64,000 bases of DNA from the NCBI GenBank assembly GCA_929200255.1, contig CAKMYZ010000001.1:1-64000 (forward strand), written 5' to 3'. The stretch comes from an uncultured Alphaproteobacteria bacterium. Lineage in GTDB: Bacteria > Pseudomonadota > Alphaproteobacteria > Rhodobacterales > Rhodobacteraceae. How positions within the stretch are numbered: position 1 is the stretch's first letter; each line of letters starts with the position of its first letter. The notes under the pieces are model-generated. The model did not search any database, was not told where the DNA came from, and saw nothing but the letters and a program-made list of their open reading frames with translations. Both the position numbers and the translations under genes were made by a program. Shown in pieces: positions 53,129-62,083 of the stretch.

Positions 53129-53691
53129 CAATCGCACTCCATTGGATAAAGCTCACAAGATGCGGGTGTGTTTCCAACACGCACGGCAGTCAGAAGCGCC
53201 ATGATTGCAGGTGGATTCTCACCAATCGCAATATTGCTTAGTGAGATTTGAACGAATCCGTCATCAATCCGCGTCGTTGCCCAGCCACCGGCGCGTCGGG
53301 AGGGGCTGACGCTCGACAACTCAGCTGCGCTTTTGCTTCTAAAGCTATCAGGCAGGGACGCATTCCATTCCGAAACATTCGCGTCCAAAGACGTTGTGAT
53401 CGACATTGCTGCGCAGTTTCCAATTTCACCGCGCTGCATATCAATTATGAACCAAGCGCCGTCATCTGAAGCCCATGTGGCTTCCGGAACTGCAGTGAAA
53501 CCAAGGCTGTTGCTGAGCTCATTGATTTGATCGGCGGAAAGAGCTGCCAAACCGTCGCGTGGCATGGCGGTGCCCGAAACTGCTTGCGCAACGCAATACT
53601 TCCAAAATCCATCATACATGCCGTCGGCATGAGCTGCGCGAGGCTGCGGGATCAAACTCATGACAACAAGGGCGATCAAAGTCCTAGTCAT
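53128..53691 (-). CDS. Uncharacterised secreted protein inside the liv operon
   Basis: 187 residues from ATG 53691. A signal peptide (residues 1-22, IPQPRAAHA-DG) is followed by a mature part with four cysteines (WKYCVAQ, NCAAM, SCEL, MECD-end) and no recognised domain. The start lies eight bases inside the livG stop region, and the stop overlaps the livH start, so it is fully part of the operon. An extra exported protein between livG and livH is unusual and could be an accessory of the importer. The composition, with many Ser and Ala, does not differ from the neighbours. Function unknown. Confidence 0.75.
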   Translation of the reverse strand: MTRTLIALVVMSLIPQPRAAHADGMYDGFWKYCVAQAVSGTAMPRDGLAALSADQINELSNSLGFTAVPEATWASDDGAWFIIDMQRGEIGNCAAMSITTSLDANVSEWNASLPDSFRSKSAAELSSVSPSRRAGGWATTRIDDGFVQISLSNIAIGENPPAIMALLTAVRVGNTPASCELYPMECD

Positions 53692-54502
53692 GGGCCACCC
53701 CCAGATAGGCATCGATCACCTCTTGATTGTTGCGCACCTCATCTGGGGTACCATCGCCGATCTTGCGGCCGTAATCCATCACGACAACACGGTCTGACAG
53801 ATCCATCACAACACCCATGTCATGTTCGATAAGTGCAATTGTGGTGCCGAATTCATCATTCACATCAAGGATAAAGCGGCTCATGTCCTCTTTTTCTTCA
53901 ACATTCATGCCTGCCATGGGTTCGTCCAACAGCAGCAGATCAGGCTCCGCCGCCAGTGCGCGGGCCAGTTCCACCCGCTTTTTCAAACCATAGGGCAGGC
54001 GGCCCACGGGCGTTTTGCGGATCGCCTGAATTTCCAGAAAATCAATGATCCGCTCGACCGCTTCGCGGTTCTCGTTCTCTTCGCGCTGGGCCTTGCCTGC
54101 CCAGATCGCCTGCGCCAGCATGTTGCTTTTGATATGCCCCATACGGCCGGTCATGATGTTGTCGAGGACGGACATTCCTTCAAACAATGCAATGTTCTGA
54201 AAGGTCCGTGCGACACCCTGGCGGGCCACTTGATAGGGTTTCATCGGCGGGCGCAGCTTACCGCGGAAATGCACTTCACCTTCTTGCGGTTTGTAGAAAC
54301 CGGAAATGACATTCAGCATCGAGGATTTGCCCGCGCCATTGGGCCCGATAATCGCGCGGATCTCGCCTTCGCGGATATCAAAGCTGATGGACTTGATCGC
54401 CTCAACGCCGCCAAAGCGCAGCGTGATGTCGCGCAGGTCCATCATGACGCCGCCAATCTGGCGGCCGTCCTCGGTCACATAAGGGGTCGCGTCTGTTGTC
54501 AT
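53684..54502 (-). CDS. livG: ABC transporter ATP-binding protein, LivG type
   Basis: 272 residues. Walker A IGPNGAGKSS (residues ~52-61), a signature that reads LPYGLKKRVELARAL instead of LSGGQ, Walker B DLLLLDEPMAGM and the switch His in ALIEHD. The LPYG version is common in LivG-like ATPases of acyl-CoA ligase-linked clusters. The start overlaps the stop of the large CoA ligase gene (ATGA); the stop overlaps the secreted protein gene by eight bases. Confidence 0.93.
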   Translation of the reverse strand: MTTDATPYVTEDGRQIGGVMMDLRDITLRFGGVEAIKSISFDIREGEIRAIIGPNGAGKSSMLNVISGFYKPQEGEVHFRGKLRPPMKPYQVARQGVARTFQNIALFEGMSVLDNIMTGRMGHIKSNMLAQAIWAGKAQREENENREAVERIIDFLEIQAIRKTPVGRLPYGLKKRVELARALAAEPDLLLLDEPMAGMNVEEKEDMSRFILDVNDEFGTTIALIEHDMGVVMDLSDRVVVMDYGRKIGDGTPDEVRNNQEVIDAYLGVAHD

Positions 54503-56460
54503 GCTGCGGCCTTTGTCTTGGCAACAACTGTTGCGTCGCGGATGTCCAGTGTGGCCTTGATGCGGCCCTTGCGCCCATCTTCGTAGGTCACTTCGGTTTC
54601 AGTGTAGATCTCGCCTGATCCATCATAAAGCGCATCAATCAGGTCATCGAATTTGTCTGCAATCACGGCACGGCGCACCTTTCGGGTGCGGGTCATTTCG
54701 CCGTCGTCGGCGTCCAGTTCCTTGTGCAGCACCAGGAAGCGGTGGATCTGACAGCTGGCCAGCATTTCGTCCTGTGCCACGCTTTCATTGACGGCATTGA
54801 TATGCGCCTGAACGGTATCAAGCACCTGCGGGTGCTGCGACAATTCCTGATAGCTGGAATAGGCAATGTTGTTGCGTTCCGCCCAGTTGCCCACGGCGGT
54901 CAGGTCGATGTTGATAAAGGCCATGCAGCGATCGCGGCCTGCACCAAAGACCACGGCCTCTAGGATATTGGGGTAAAACTTCAGCTTGTTTTCGATGTAT
55001 TTGGGCGCGAACAGGGCCCCGTCGGCCATTTTAGATACATCCTTGATCCGGTCGATGATGCGCAGATGGCCGGATGTTTCCTCGATAAAGCCGGCGTCAC
55101 CTGTTGCCACCCAGCCCTCGGCGTCTTTGGTTGATGCCGTACTTTCGGGGTTGCCGTAATATTCGACGAAGGTGCCGGGCGAGCGGTAGAAGACCTCACC
55201 ACTTTCGGCGATCTTCAATTCGACGCCCGGCGAGGGGACGCCAACAGTGTCTGACCGGACCTCGCCATCGGGTTGCTGGGTGATGAACACAGTCGCCTCG
55301 GTCTGACCGTAAAGTTGTTTCAGGTTGATCCCAAGGCTGCGATAGAAATCGAACAGTTCCGGCCCGATGGCTTCACCGGCTGTATAGCCTACGCGCACCC
55401 GGCTCATGCCCAGCCGGTTCTTCAGCGGGCCATAGACAAGGTATTTGCCCAATCCGTAACGCAGCTTGTCGCCAAATCCAACGGTTTCCCCATCAAGCAG
55501 CTTGGGCCCAACTGTTTTCGCGTGCTCCATGAAATGGGAAAACATCCAGCGCTTGAAGCGGCTGGCGTCCTCCATACGGATCATGACTTGCGTCAGGTGT
55601 CCCTCGAAAATCGCAGGGGGCGCAAAGAAATATGTCGGGCCAATCTCACGCAGATCGGTGTTCATGGTTTCGGCACTTTCGGGGCAATTTACGCAGAATG
55701 CCGACCAATAGGCCTGACCGATGGAAAAGATGAAATCACCGACCCAGGCCATTGGCAGATAGGCCAATGTTTCTTCACCGGCGCTAAGGTGATCAAAGTC
55801 AGAGGTATTCTTGGACGTTTCAATTACGTTGCGGTTGGACAGCACCACGCCCTTGGGGCGGCCAGTTGTGCCCGATGTATAAAGCATGACGCAGGTGTCG
55901 TCATACCCCAACGCATCGCGGCGGGCGTTCAGTTCTTTGGTCAGGCGTGGCGCGTTTGCCCGCCCGGCATTCTGGATATCGGCAAAGGCGGTGATTTCGC
56001 TATGGTCGTATTTGCGCATCCCGCGCGTGTCATAATAGATGACATGATCAATGCCATGCACGGTTTGCTGGGCGTCGATGATCTTGTCGACCTGCTCCTG
56101 ATCGCCTGCAATGACAAAGCGCGCGCCGCAGTTTTCCAGAACATAGGTCATCTCTTCCACAACCGCGTCCTGATAAAGGGGGACGGGAACCGCACCAACC
56201 GATTGCACAGCGACCATCGACCAGTATAGGGCAGGGCGGTTGCGGCCAATGATGGCGATGTGATCGCCGCGCTGCACGCCCAGATCCAAGAGGCCAAGCG
56301 CGAGCGCCTCGACCTCATCTGCGGTTTCGGCCCAGGTCCAGCTTTGCCAGATGCCGAACTCCTTTTCGCGATACGCTGCCTTGTCCCCGTGCAGACGCAC
56401 ATTGCGTGCCAGCAAATGTGGCACAGATACCAGTTGATCCGATTCATTTTGATCCGACAT
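54499..56460 (-). CDS. Long-chain acyl-CoA synthetase-like AMP-dependent ligase
   Basis: 653 residues from ATG 56460, with GGGAGG just upstream. The ANL superfamily motifs are clear: YTSGTTGRPKGVV (P-loop, about residue 205), LYGQTEATVFIT (about 395), GWVATGDAGFIEE and RIKDVSKMADGALFAPKYIE. It adenylates a carboxylic acid and transfers it to CoA on the inner face of the membrane. First gene of the importer operon, so transport and activation are coupled. Length and motif wording match the FadD15-like group rather than acetyl-CoA synthetases. The divergent histidine kinase is the likely controller. Confidence 0.92.
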   Translation of the reverse strand: MSDQNESDQLVSVPHLLARNVRLHGDKAAYREKEFGIWQSWTWAETADEVEALALGLLDLGVQRGDHIAIIGRNRPALYWSMVAVQSVGAVPVPLYQDAVVEEMTYVLENCGARFVIAGDQEQVDKIIDAQQTVHGIDHVIYYDTRGMRKYDHSEITAFADIQNAGRANAPRLTKELNARRDALGYDDTCVMLYTSGTTGRPKGVVLSNRNVIETSKNTSDFDHLSAGEETLAYLPMAWVGDFIFSIGQAYWSAFCVNCPESAETMNTDLREIGPTYFFAPPAIFEGHLTQVMIRMEDASRFKRWMFSHFMEHAKTVGPKLLDGETVGFGDKLRYGLGKYLVYGPLKNRLGMSRVRVGYTAGEAIGPELFDFYRSLGINLKQLYGQTEATVFITQQPDGEVRSDTVGVPSPGVELKIAESGEVFYRSPGTFVEYYGNPESTASTKDAEGWVATGDAGFIEETSGHLRIIDRIKDVSKMADGALFAPKYIENKLKFYPNILEAVVFGAGRDRCMAFINIDLTAVGNWAERNNIAYSSYQELSQHPQVLDTVQAHINAVNESVAQDEMLASCQIHRFLVLHKELDADDGEMTRTRKVRRAVIADKFDDLIDALYDGSGEIYTETEVTYEDGRKGRIKATLDIRDATVVAKTKAAA

Positions 56461-56625
56461 GCATCCTCCCAAACGCAAATCTGAATGACCCCCGGTCTCT
56501 CCCCCCGAAGGTCGCTTGCTGTTTGTGTGACAGACAAGTTTTTCAGAAGTTTATCCGAAATGTTGCGAATTCTTGCAAGCGCTGTGTGCTCTTGTGACGC
56601 GCCGCTGAACTGCTACAGATATGAC

Positions 56626-58554
56626 ATGACCCGCACGTCCGCGACCCATGAAAGCCTGACACAGGCCGGTTTGAACCTGATCAAACAGGCGATCTCTATT
56701 TATGATCAGGACCTGCGGCTTGTACTGGCTAACACGCAGTTTCAGCGCATGTTTGACCTGCCGAATGAGCTGGTCGAACCCGGCGGATCGTTTGAACAAA
56801 CCCTGCGTGTGCTGGCAGAGCGGGGCGACTATGGCGACTTGGATGATGTCGATGGTTTCCTGGCTGAACGGGTGGCGCAGGCCAAAGCGTTTGCGCCGCA
56901 TTACTTTGAAAGGACGCGCGCCAATGGCACAACCATTTCGGTCGAAGGCAGCCCCTTGCAAGATGGCGGCTGGATTGCAGTCTACTCAGACATTACACAG
57001 GTCAAGACGCAGGAAGCACTGTTACGGTCCCGTTCGGCGGATTTGTCGGAAGAGTTGATCTCTCGCTCAGAAGAACTTGCCCGCGCCAACCGCACATTGA
57101 CAGCGACGGTCACGGCGTTGGAAGAGGCCAAGCATCAACTATTGGCGTCACAGGCCCGTTTGAACCTGACCAATTCAATGATCCCGGCCCATATCGCACG
57201 GGTCAACCGCGAGGGCGTCTATACCTACACGAACCATAAGTTAGACACGATCGTGCCGGGGCGATCCAACAACATTGTTGGCATGCATATGTCCCAGGCA
57301 CTGGGTGCCGCAGTTTATTCTCAGATTTCAGAGGGTTTCGCCGCGACGTTGCGTGGTGAGGCGCCGGTGGTTGAATTTGAACATAAAGAGGTGGGGCGGC
57401 ATAATCGCGTCGCCTTTACCCCCGATATCAATGACGCGGGTGAGGTGATTGGCGCATATCTGCTGTCGGCCAATGTGACCGAACAGGTGCGCGCCCGGCA
57501 GGCGCTTGCCCATACCCGACGCCGAGAGTTGGCGGCACAGCTGACCAGCGGGTTGGCGCATGACTTTGGCAACTTGCTGACGATTATTCTAGGCGAGCAG
57601 GACAGGCTGGCCCGCCTGGAGGATATGCCCAAGGGGGCAATACAGTCCATTGAGACGATCAAATCCGCCGCCAGGCGGGGCGGAGATTTGATCGCGGGTC
57701 TTGGTGATTTGGTCGCGCAGCGGTCCATCAACATACGTCTGACGGATTTTGCGGGTTTTCTGAAGCAGACGACCCTTTTGGCAAAGGCGGCAACACCAGA
57801 GCGTATCACGCTATCGCTGGTCAATGAGGTCAGCGCGTCGCATCTGATGATCGATGCTGGGTTTGCACAGGATGCCTTGTTGAACCTTGTCTTGAACGCC
57901 ATTGACGCGATCGATGGCGAGGGCGACGTGATGGTGACCGTGTCGGTGGATACGGCTGACTGTCTGGTGTTTTGCGTCGAAGATACCGGATTGGGGTTTT
58001 CATCAGAGGCGCTTTCCAATGCGCTGGCACCGTTCTTTACGTCGAAATCTGACCGAGCCGGGCGGGGATTGGGCCTGTCGACAACCTTTGATTTTGCCCG
58101 CTCAAGCGGTGGCACGATCAGGTTGACCAATCGCCCGGAAGGTGGCGCGCAAGTGTCCATCCTGATCCCTTATCAGCCAGCCAAACCTGTTGTCCCCGGC
58201 GTGGTTCTACTGGTGGAGGACAATGTCGATATCCGGCAAACTGTGCGCGCCTATTTGCAACGCATGGGACATGCGGTGATTGAAACGGACAACGTGGAAG
58301 AAGCCCGCAAGCTGGCCCTGGTCGGTGATGTCACCTTTGTTGTGACAGACCTGATACTGAAGGACGGTGGCACTGGATTTGCCTTGGCAGAACATCTTAC
58401 TCAGCGCAGACCTGATCTTCCTGTTTTGATCATTACAGGGTTACCATCGCTTGATCCGCAGCATCAGGTCGCGGCAGGCGCATACCCCATTCTGAACAAA
58501 CCTTTCGAGTTTGATGCCTTGGCCGCAAAAATGAACGAGGCGACACGCATATGA
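56626..58554 (+). CDS. Hybrid sensor histidine kinase with two PAS domains and a C-terminal receiver
   Basis: 642 residues from ATG 56626; upstream in-frame codons do not look coding. Order: PAS_7-like domain (~10-125, ISIYDQDLRLVLANTQF), a coiled-coil (~130-190), a second PAS (~195-290, VNREGVYTYTNHKLD), a phospho-acceptor helix with His312 in LAHDFGNLL, an ATPase domain (~370-510, NLVLNAIDAID, DTGLGF, GRGLGLST) and a receiver domain with Asp575 (VVTDLIL). There are no membrane helices, so it senses a cytoplasmic signal. It overlaps the response regulator gene by four bases and is divergent from the ligase/liv operon. Confidence 0.93.
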   Translation: MTRTSATHESLTQAGLNLIKQAISIYDQDLRLVLANTQFQRMFDLPNELVEPGGSFEQTLRVLAERGDYGDLDDVDGFLAERVAQAKAFAPHYFERTRANGTTISVEGSPLQDGGWIAVYSDITQVKTQEALLRSRSADLSEELISRSEELARANRTLTATVTALEEAKHQLLASQARLNLTNSMIPAHIARVNREGVYTYTNHKLDTIVPGRSNNIVGMHMSQALGAAVYSQISEGFAATLRGEAPVVEFEHKEVGRHNRVAFTPDINDAGEVIGAYLLSANVTEQVRARQALAHTRRRELAAQLTSGLAHDFGNLLTIILGEQDRLARLEDMPKGAIQSIETIKSAARRGGDLIAGLGDLVAQRSINIRLTDFAGFLKQTTLLAKAATPERITLSLVNEVSASHLMIDAGFAQDALLNLVLNAIDAIDGEGDVMVTVSVDTADCLVFCVEDTGLGFSSEALSNALAPFFTSKSDRAGRGLGLSTTFDFARSSGGTIRLTNRPEGGAQVSILIPYQPAKPVVPGVVLLVEDNVDIRQTVRAYLQRMGHAVIETDNVEEARKLALVGDVTFVVTDLILKDGGTGFALAEHLTQRRPDLPVLIITGLPSLDPQHQVAAGAYPILNKPFEFDALAAKMNEATRI

Positions 58555-59261
58555 AACCTGCCCCACTGATCACGGTTCTTGACGATACACCGGAAATTCG
58601 CAGCATCCTGTCGGACGCGCTGGAACAGGCCGGGTTCCGCGTGCGCTCATTCGGGCGGGCGGCGGATTTTGAGCAAGCCTGCAAGACCATAGCGCCTGAC
58701 GCCTGCATCATTGATCTGGGTTTGCCTGATAGTGACGGGCTTGCTCTGGTGCATCGCTTTGCCAGTCAATCAGATGTGCCGATCCTGATCATTTCGGGCC
58801 GATCGCGCACGCAAGACAAGATTGTCGGGTTGGAATTGGGTGCGGATGATTACATCATCAAACCCTTTGAAGTCGAAGAAGTCATTGCGCGGCTGCGTGT
58901 CATTCTGCGGCGCGCAAACGCCGAGACCACAAAACCCGACGCCAAGACGGTGCGGTTTGGCGGCTGGACCGCTGATCTGAACCTGCTTCAATTGACGAAA
59001 GATACCGGCGATATCCGGAATCTTACCTTCGCGGAAAATGAGATTCTGAAGATGTTTCTGGCCGCGCCCAACCGATTGATCCGACGCGAGCAGATCCTCG
59101 ATTATCTGGGTAGCAATGCCGATGATGCTTTTGATCGCTCGATTGATGTCAAAGTTTCACGGCTACGCACCAAACTGGACGACGATGCCCAAAACCCCCA
59201 GATCATCAAGACGGTCTATGGGGCTGGCTATATCTTTATTGCCGAGACGCATGTCGGCTAA
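58551..59261 (+). CDS. OmpR-family response regulator
   Basis: 236 residues. The receiver domain (1-120) has Asp55 in CIIDLGLPDSDG, Asp pair near 11-12 (LDDTPE) and Lys in IIKPFE. A winged helix of the OmpR/PhoB type follows (~135-232: LTFAENEILKMFLAAPNRLIRR, VDVKV-like VSRLRTKLDDD, KTVYGAGYIF). ATGA overlap with the hybrid kinase makes them a pair; phosphate would pass from the kinase His via its own receiver or directly. Probable target: the divergent ligase/liv operon, by analogy with kinases that govern acyl-CoA synthetases. That target is an inference. Confidence 0.93.
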   Translation: MKPAPLITVLDDTPEIRSILSDALEQAGFRVRSFGRAADFEQACKTIAPDACIIDLGLPDSDGLALVHRFASQSDVPILIISGRSRTQDKIVGLELGADDYIIKPFEVEEVIARLRVILRRANAETTKPDAKTVRFGGWTADLNLLQLTKDTGDIRNLTFAENEILKMFLAAPNRLIRREQILDYLGSNADDAFDRSIDVKVSRLRTKLDDDAQNPQIIKTVYGAGYIFIAETHVG

Positions 59262-59336
59262 GGTGGTCAGCTGTGCCACATGTGTTTTGAGCTTGGCTAC
59301 TGTCCGGCGCCTGCGCGTCAGCCCACTTCATACCGT

Positions 59337-59882
59337 TCAGAACAACAGTTCAGGCGCGCGTCGCAATTGATCGCTATCTTCATTTGCGCGCGCAAGCGTC
59401 CAACATCCCTGTAGGCTGATGAACAAGCGTTCTGCCTGCTGCTGAGCAGCCGCCTCTGTTTCGCCAAGCCGGATTGCGTGGCCTTCGATACAAGCAATCC
59501 ATCCGTTGAAGTAGGTTGCCGATCTTGTGCGAAATTCGTTGCGATCTGGCCCGGCGAATAAGATTTCAGAAATCGGACAGCCGGTGTGGCTACCCAACAG
59601 CTCGAATAGCTTGGCCAGTTTGTGAAAGAGCGTCGAGACGCCATGGCGGTAGGTTTCAGCTGAAGCAAAAGCGTCATTGATGATTCGCACCATTTCCCGG
59701 TCGGCAAGGGCTGCAGCTTCAAGCGCGAGATCCTTCTTGCCGTTTGGAAAGTGATGATACAGCGATCCCTTTGGCAGTCCTGCCGCCGCCAAAATCTCGT
59801 TCAACCCCACCCCGTCAAAGCCCTTTTCCTGAAAGAGCTTGGCGGCCGTCCATGCAAGTTTGTCTTTGGTTGAAATGCTCAT
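59337..59882 (-). CDS. TetR/AcrR-family transcriptional regulator
   Basis: 181 residues from ATG 59882, with AAGGAA upstream. The N-terminal helix-turn-helix is clear: AAKLFQEKGFDGVGLNEILAAAGLPKGSLYHHFPNGK. The ligand domain (~60-180) ends with a C-terminal TetR_C-like set of helices (CPISEILFAG, ERLFISLQGCW). Similar repressors control oxidoreductases or efflux pumps next door, but here no divergent gene exists on the plus strand. A palindromic site lies 46 bases upstream of the start and fits self-repression. Confidence 0.92.
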   Translation of the reverse strand: MSISTKDKLAWTAAKLFQEKGFDGVGLNEILAAAGLPKGSLYHHFPNGKKDLALEAAALADREMVRIINDAFASAETYRHGVSTLFHKLAKLFELLGSHTGCPISEILFAGPDRNEFRTRSATYFNGWIACIEGHAIRLGETEAAAQQQAERLFISLQGCWTLARANEDSDQLRRAPELLF

Positions 59883-59927
59883 GGTGTTTCCTTTCCCATG
59901 ATTAGGCTGTTCAGCCCCAGATAGCAA

Positions 59928-59943
59928 TAGACCGACCGGTCTA
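59928..59943. promoter_or_regulatory. TetR-type operator palindrome
   Basis: TAGACCGACCGGTCTA, with arms that match at seven of eight positions. The TAGACC...GGTCTA form is a well-known operator pattern for TetR/AcrR repressors. It lies in the promoter region of the TetR gene starting at 59882. Confidence 0.75.
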
Positions 59944-59968
59944 ATTGAGGAGAGACGATCGCGGAAAT

Positions 59969-60238
59969 TCAGGCCAACTGGCCCTCAAACATCAAAAAGC
60001 TTCTGAACCTGCAAGATGTAGAAAGCACCGGAGCCGTATCAATCTCATTCGGATAATGACGGGTTGTGAGCAAGACCCCATGCGAAACAGAAACTACCTC
60101 ATAGACCAATAACTCTGGCACCATCACCTGATGGGTACCCTTGAACACAAAGTCGTCGTCGTCATTTACTGGTATGAGCGGTGTGACCCTGGCTGCAGAT
60201 GTCAGGCGGGGGTATTGGTTGCATACGTCAGGGCAGAT
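59969..60238 (-). other. Gap with an open frame continuing from the glycosyltransferase stop
   Basis: The 356 bases between the TetR start and the glycosyltransferase stop hold no supportable gene. The frame of the glycosyltransferase, after its TGA at 60239-60241, stays open for 89 more codons to a TGA at 59969-59971, with stretches such as FKGTHQVMVPELLVYEV. It has no good ribosome site of its own. At this GC content such a run can arise by chance; an old longer C-terminus or a small ORF starting at ATG 60124 are alternatives. Confidence 0.3.
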
Positions 60239-61720
60239 TCAGCAGGCCTTGATAAGTTCCAGGATATCTTCATTGTTTTGATCGCCATCGAGCAGGACAG
60301 GACAAGCGCCTTCGGGAAACGCAGAGGTCTGCGCCGTTGGTGCCAGTAGAAACAGCGGACCTTCGGCGCGGTCAAAACGCAGGGCGCCCGGGGCAATGAC
60401 CTGGCCGTCATACCCCGCATGTATCAGGCCAAGCTGAAGATGGCGCCATGCAATTCCGCCGGGTGAGAACACATCCTGATCCCCAATAAAGGCAATCGGA
60501 CCGACTGCCTTGGTGGCTTCCAGTATGGCCTCGGCCTGTGCGACCCGCATTCCCCAATGGGTCGAGACCCGGCCGAAATGAAATAGATAAGCGCCCCATG
60601 ACCTTGGCCCGTCGTGGGTGTTGATCACCCTGCTTTCCTTTGCGGAAACATCGATGAAAGGGGCATCGCGTTGCGGTTCGATGGCCAGGAAAAAGTAAAA
60701 GAGCGTCGCGCTAATCCACACACCCGTCAGCATATTTTTCAGGCGCGGTTGCAGTTGCGCCGTGGCTGCGACCCAGATCATCGCGGCAATCACCGGCAGC
60801 AGTGCAAAGGCCGGTATCATGTATTTCGGAGTGAGCATGTTGCGGGCCGCAAAAAGCATCGGCGCTAAACAGATCAACCCGATCAATGCTGGCATCCAGC
60901 TGCGCCGGTTGAGCATCGCATAGAGCGCGGCCCCGAAAAGGAAAAGCCAGCCAAGCGGGCTTAGGACGACTGTGGCAACAAATGTCTTGGCATATGTGTC
61001 CCAACCGGGCTGGTTGGCCCTGGCCACGATTTCATCCCGGGCACCTTGGTATGTGTTGATCACCCCTTGTGGGTCCAACAGATTTGTAGCCAGCGCAAAT
61101 CCGAACACAATCCCAGCCCCGATCCCGATCATGATGAGGTCGATGACTTCTCGGCGGAACCAAACCCGGTAGGCTAGGATCGCCGGGACGATCAGCACAA
61201 AATCCATGCGCATCAGGACAGCTATTGCCAGAATGGCGCCAAGCAGGACGGCCGCGGGGTGCGTTTGGGTCTTGGGTGCAAGCAGAACAGCCAGACAGAC
61301 GAAAGGAAAGCCAAGAGCCGACGAGTTGTAGTAGAGCCCCGTATACACGATTTCAGGAAACAACATGAGCAATGGGACAAACAGCAGCGGCGTCAGTCCA
61401 ATCCATCGCGTTGCCAGATAAAGCAAGGCAATCCCAATCGCGACACTAAGCGCCGGCAGTGCAAAAATGGTATCAACACTGCCGGTTAGCGCAAATATTG
61501 CAGCCCCAGTGGCATAACTGAGGGGCTGCCAGTCCGGTCGATAAATTTCAAGATCCCCTGCCAAAGCCGACCCGAGATGCAGCATTGGCAAGACGCTGTT
61601 GAGGTCATCGCCTTCAAAACCTGACGTGTTCGAAAATACCAGCAAGAATGCAATGGCAAGAACAAAGACAAAAACCGCCTCGAGGCTGGTGCGGAGGGGG
61701 GACGATTTGATGTCAGACAT
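60239..61720 (-). CDS. GT-C fold membrane glycosyltransferase (family 39-like)
   Basis: 493 residues with about eleven hydrophobic helices in the first 350 residues and a soluble C-terminal part outside. The first outer loop carries GFEGDDLNS (about residues 33-41), the acidic motif that binds the polyprenyl-phosphate sugar in GT-C enzymes such as ArnT and PMT. It should move a sugar from a lipid carrier onto an acceptor on the periplasmic side. The start overlaps the SMR-type gene stop by eight bases; together with the HAD-UbiA gene it forms a three-gene unit. Acceptor and sugar are not determined. Confidence 0.8.
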   Translation of the reverse strand: MSDIKSSPLRTSLEAVFVFVLAIAFLLVFSNTSGFEGDDLNSVLPMLHLGSALAGDLEIYRPDWQPLSYATGAAIFALTGSVDTIFALPALSVAIGIALLYLATRWIGLTPLLFVPLLMLFPEIVYTGLYYNSSALGFPFVCLAVLLAPKTQTHPAAVLLGAILAIAVLMRMDFVLIVPAILAYRVWFRREVIDLIMIGIGAGIVFGFALATNLLDPQGVINTYQGARDEIVARANQPGWDTYAKTFVATVVLSPLGWLFLFGAALYAMLNRRSWMPALIGLICLAPMLFAARNMLTPKYMIPAFALLPVIAAMIWVAATAQLQPRLKNMLTGVWISATLFYFFLAIEPQRDAPFIDVSAKESRVINTHDGPRSWGAYLFHFGRVSTHWGMRVAQAEAILEATKAVGPIAFIGDQDVFSPGGIAWRHLQLGLIHAGYDGQVIAPGALRFDRAEGPLFLLAPTAQTSAFPEGACPVLLDGDQNNEDILELIKAC

Positions 61721-62072
61721 TCGCAGATACCAAAGTGATCCCCACGATCACCATAACAAGGCCGACACCCTTCCAAATGCCGATGTGCACGCCCTGAAAC
61801 CACCACTCTACCCCGGTCATCACAACAATCGCGATGGCGGTGAGAACCGGATAGGCCACGCTCAGCGGCAGGACCCGGATCGCCGCCATGAAAGCGCCCA
61901 GAAGCACAAAGCCACTCAGCCCGCCAACCCACGCCCAGGGCGAACCTAGCAGGCCAAGGATGACCGACCCGACAGAGCTTGTGTCCAGAGACCGTACCGC
62001 GGCCTTCAAGCTGAAGTTGGTGACGAGATTTGCGGCAACAGCCACAATCAGAAAGGCAAAGCCTTTGATCAT
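61713..62072 (-). CDS. Small SMR/EamA-type membrane protein, candidate lipid-sugar flippase subunit
   Basis: 119 residues from ATG 62072; the open frame upstream lies over the prenyltransferase gene and is not used. Four membrane helices in the EmrE/ArnE-ArnF pattern: IVAVAANLVTNFSLKAA, GLSGFVLLGAFMAAIRVLPLSVAYPVLTAI in parts, and VEWWFQG before the last helix. The LSVAYPV segment is a hallmark of the SMR/DMT fold. Placed between a polyprenyl-phosphate sugar synthase and a GT-C enzyme, it is best explained as the flippase that turns the lipid-linked sugar to the outer leaflet. Confidence 0.8.
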   Translation of the reverse strand: MIKGFAFLIVAVAANLVTNFSLKAAVRSLDTSSVGSVILGLLGSPWAWVGGLSGFVLLGAFMAAIRVLPLSVAYPVLTAIAIVVMTGVEWWFQGVHIGIWKGVGLVMVIVGITLVSANV

Positions 62073-62083
62073 TCGGGCGTCTC

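Noticed and set aside
55273-56229. 318-codon plus-strand frame over the acyl-CoA ligase gene
   Set aside because: Shadow of a gene with intact ANL motifs on the other strand.
60131-60349. 72-codon plus-strand frame opposite the end of the GT-C gene
   Set aside because: Half of it overlaps the C-terminus of the glycosyltransferase in antisense; no ribosome site or domain.
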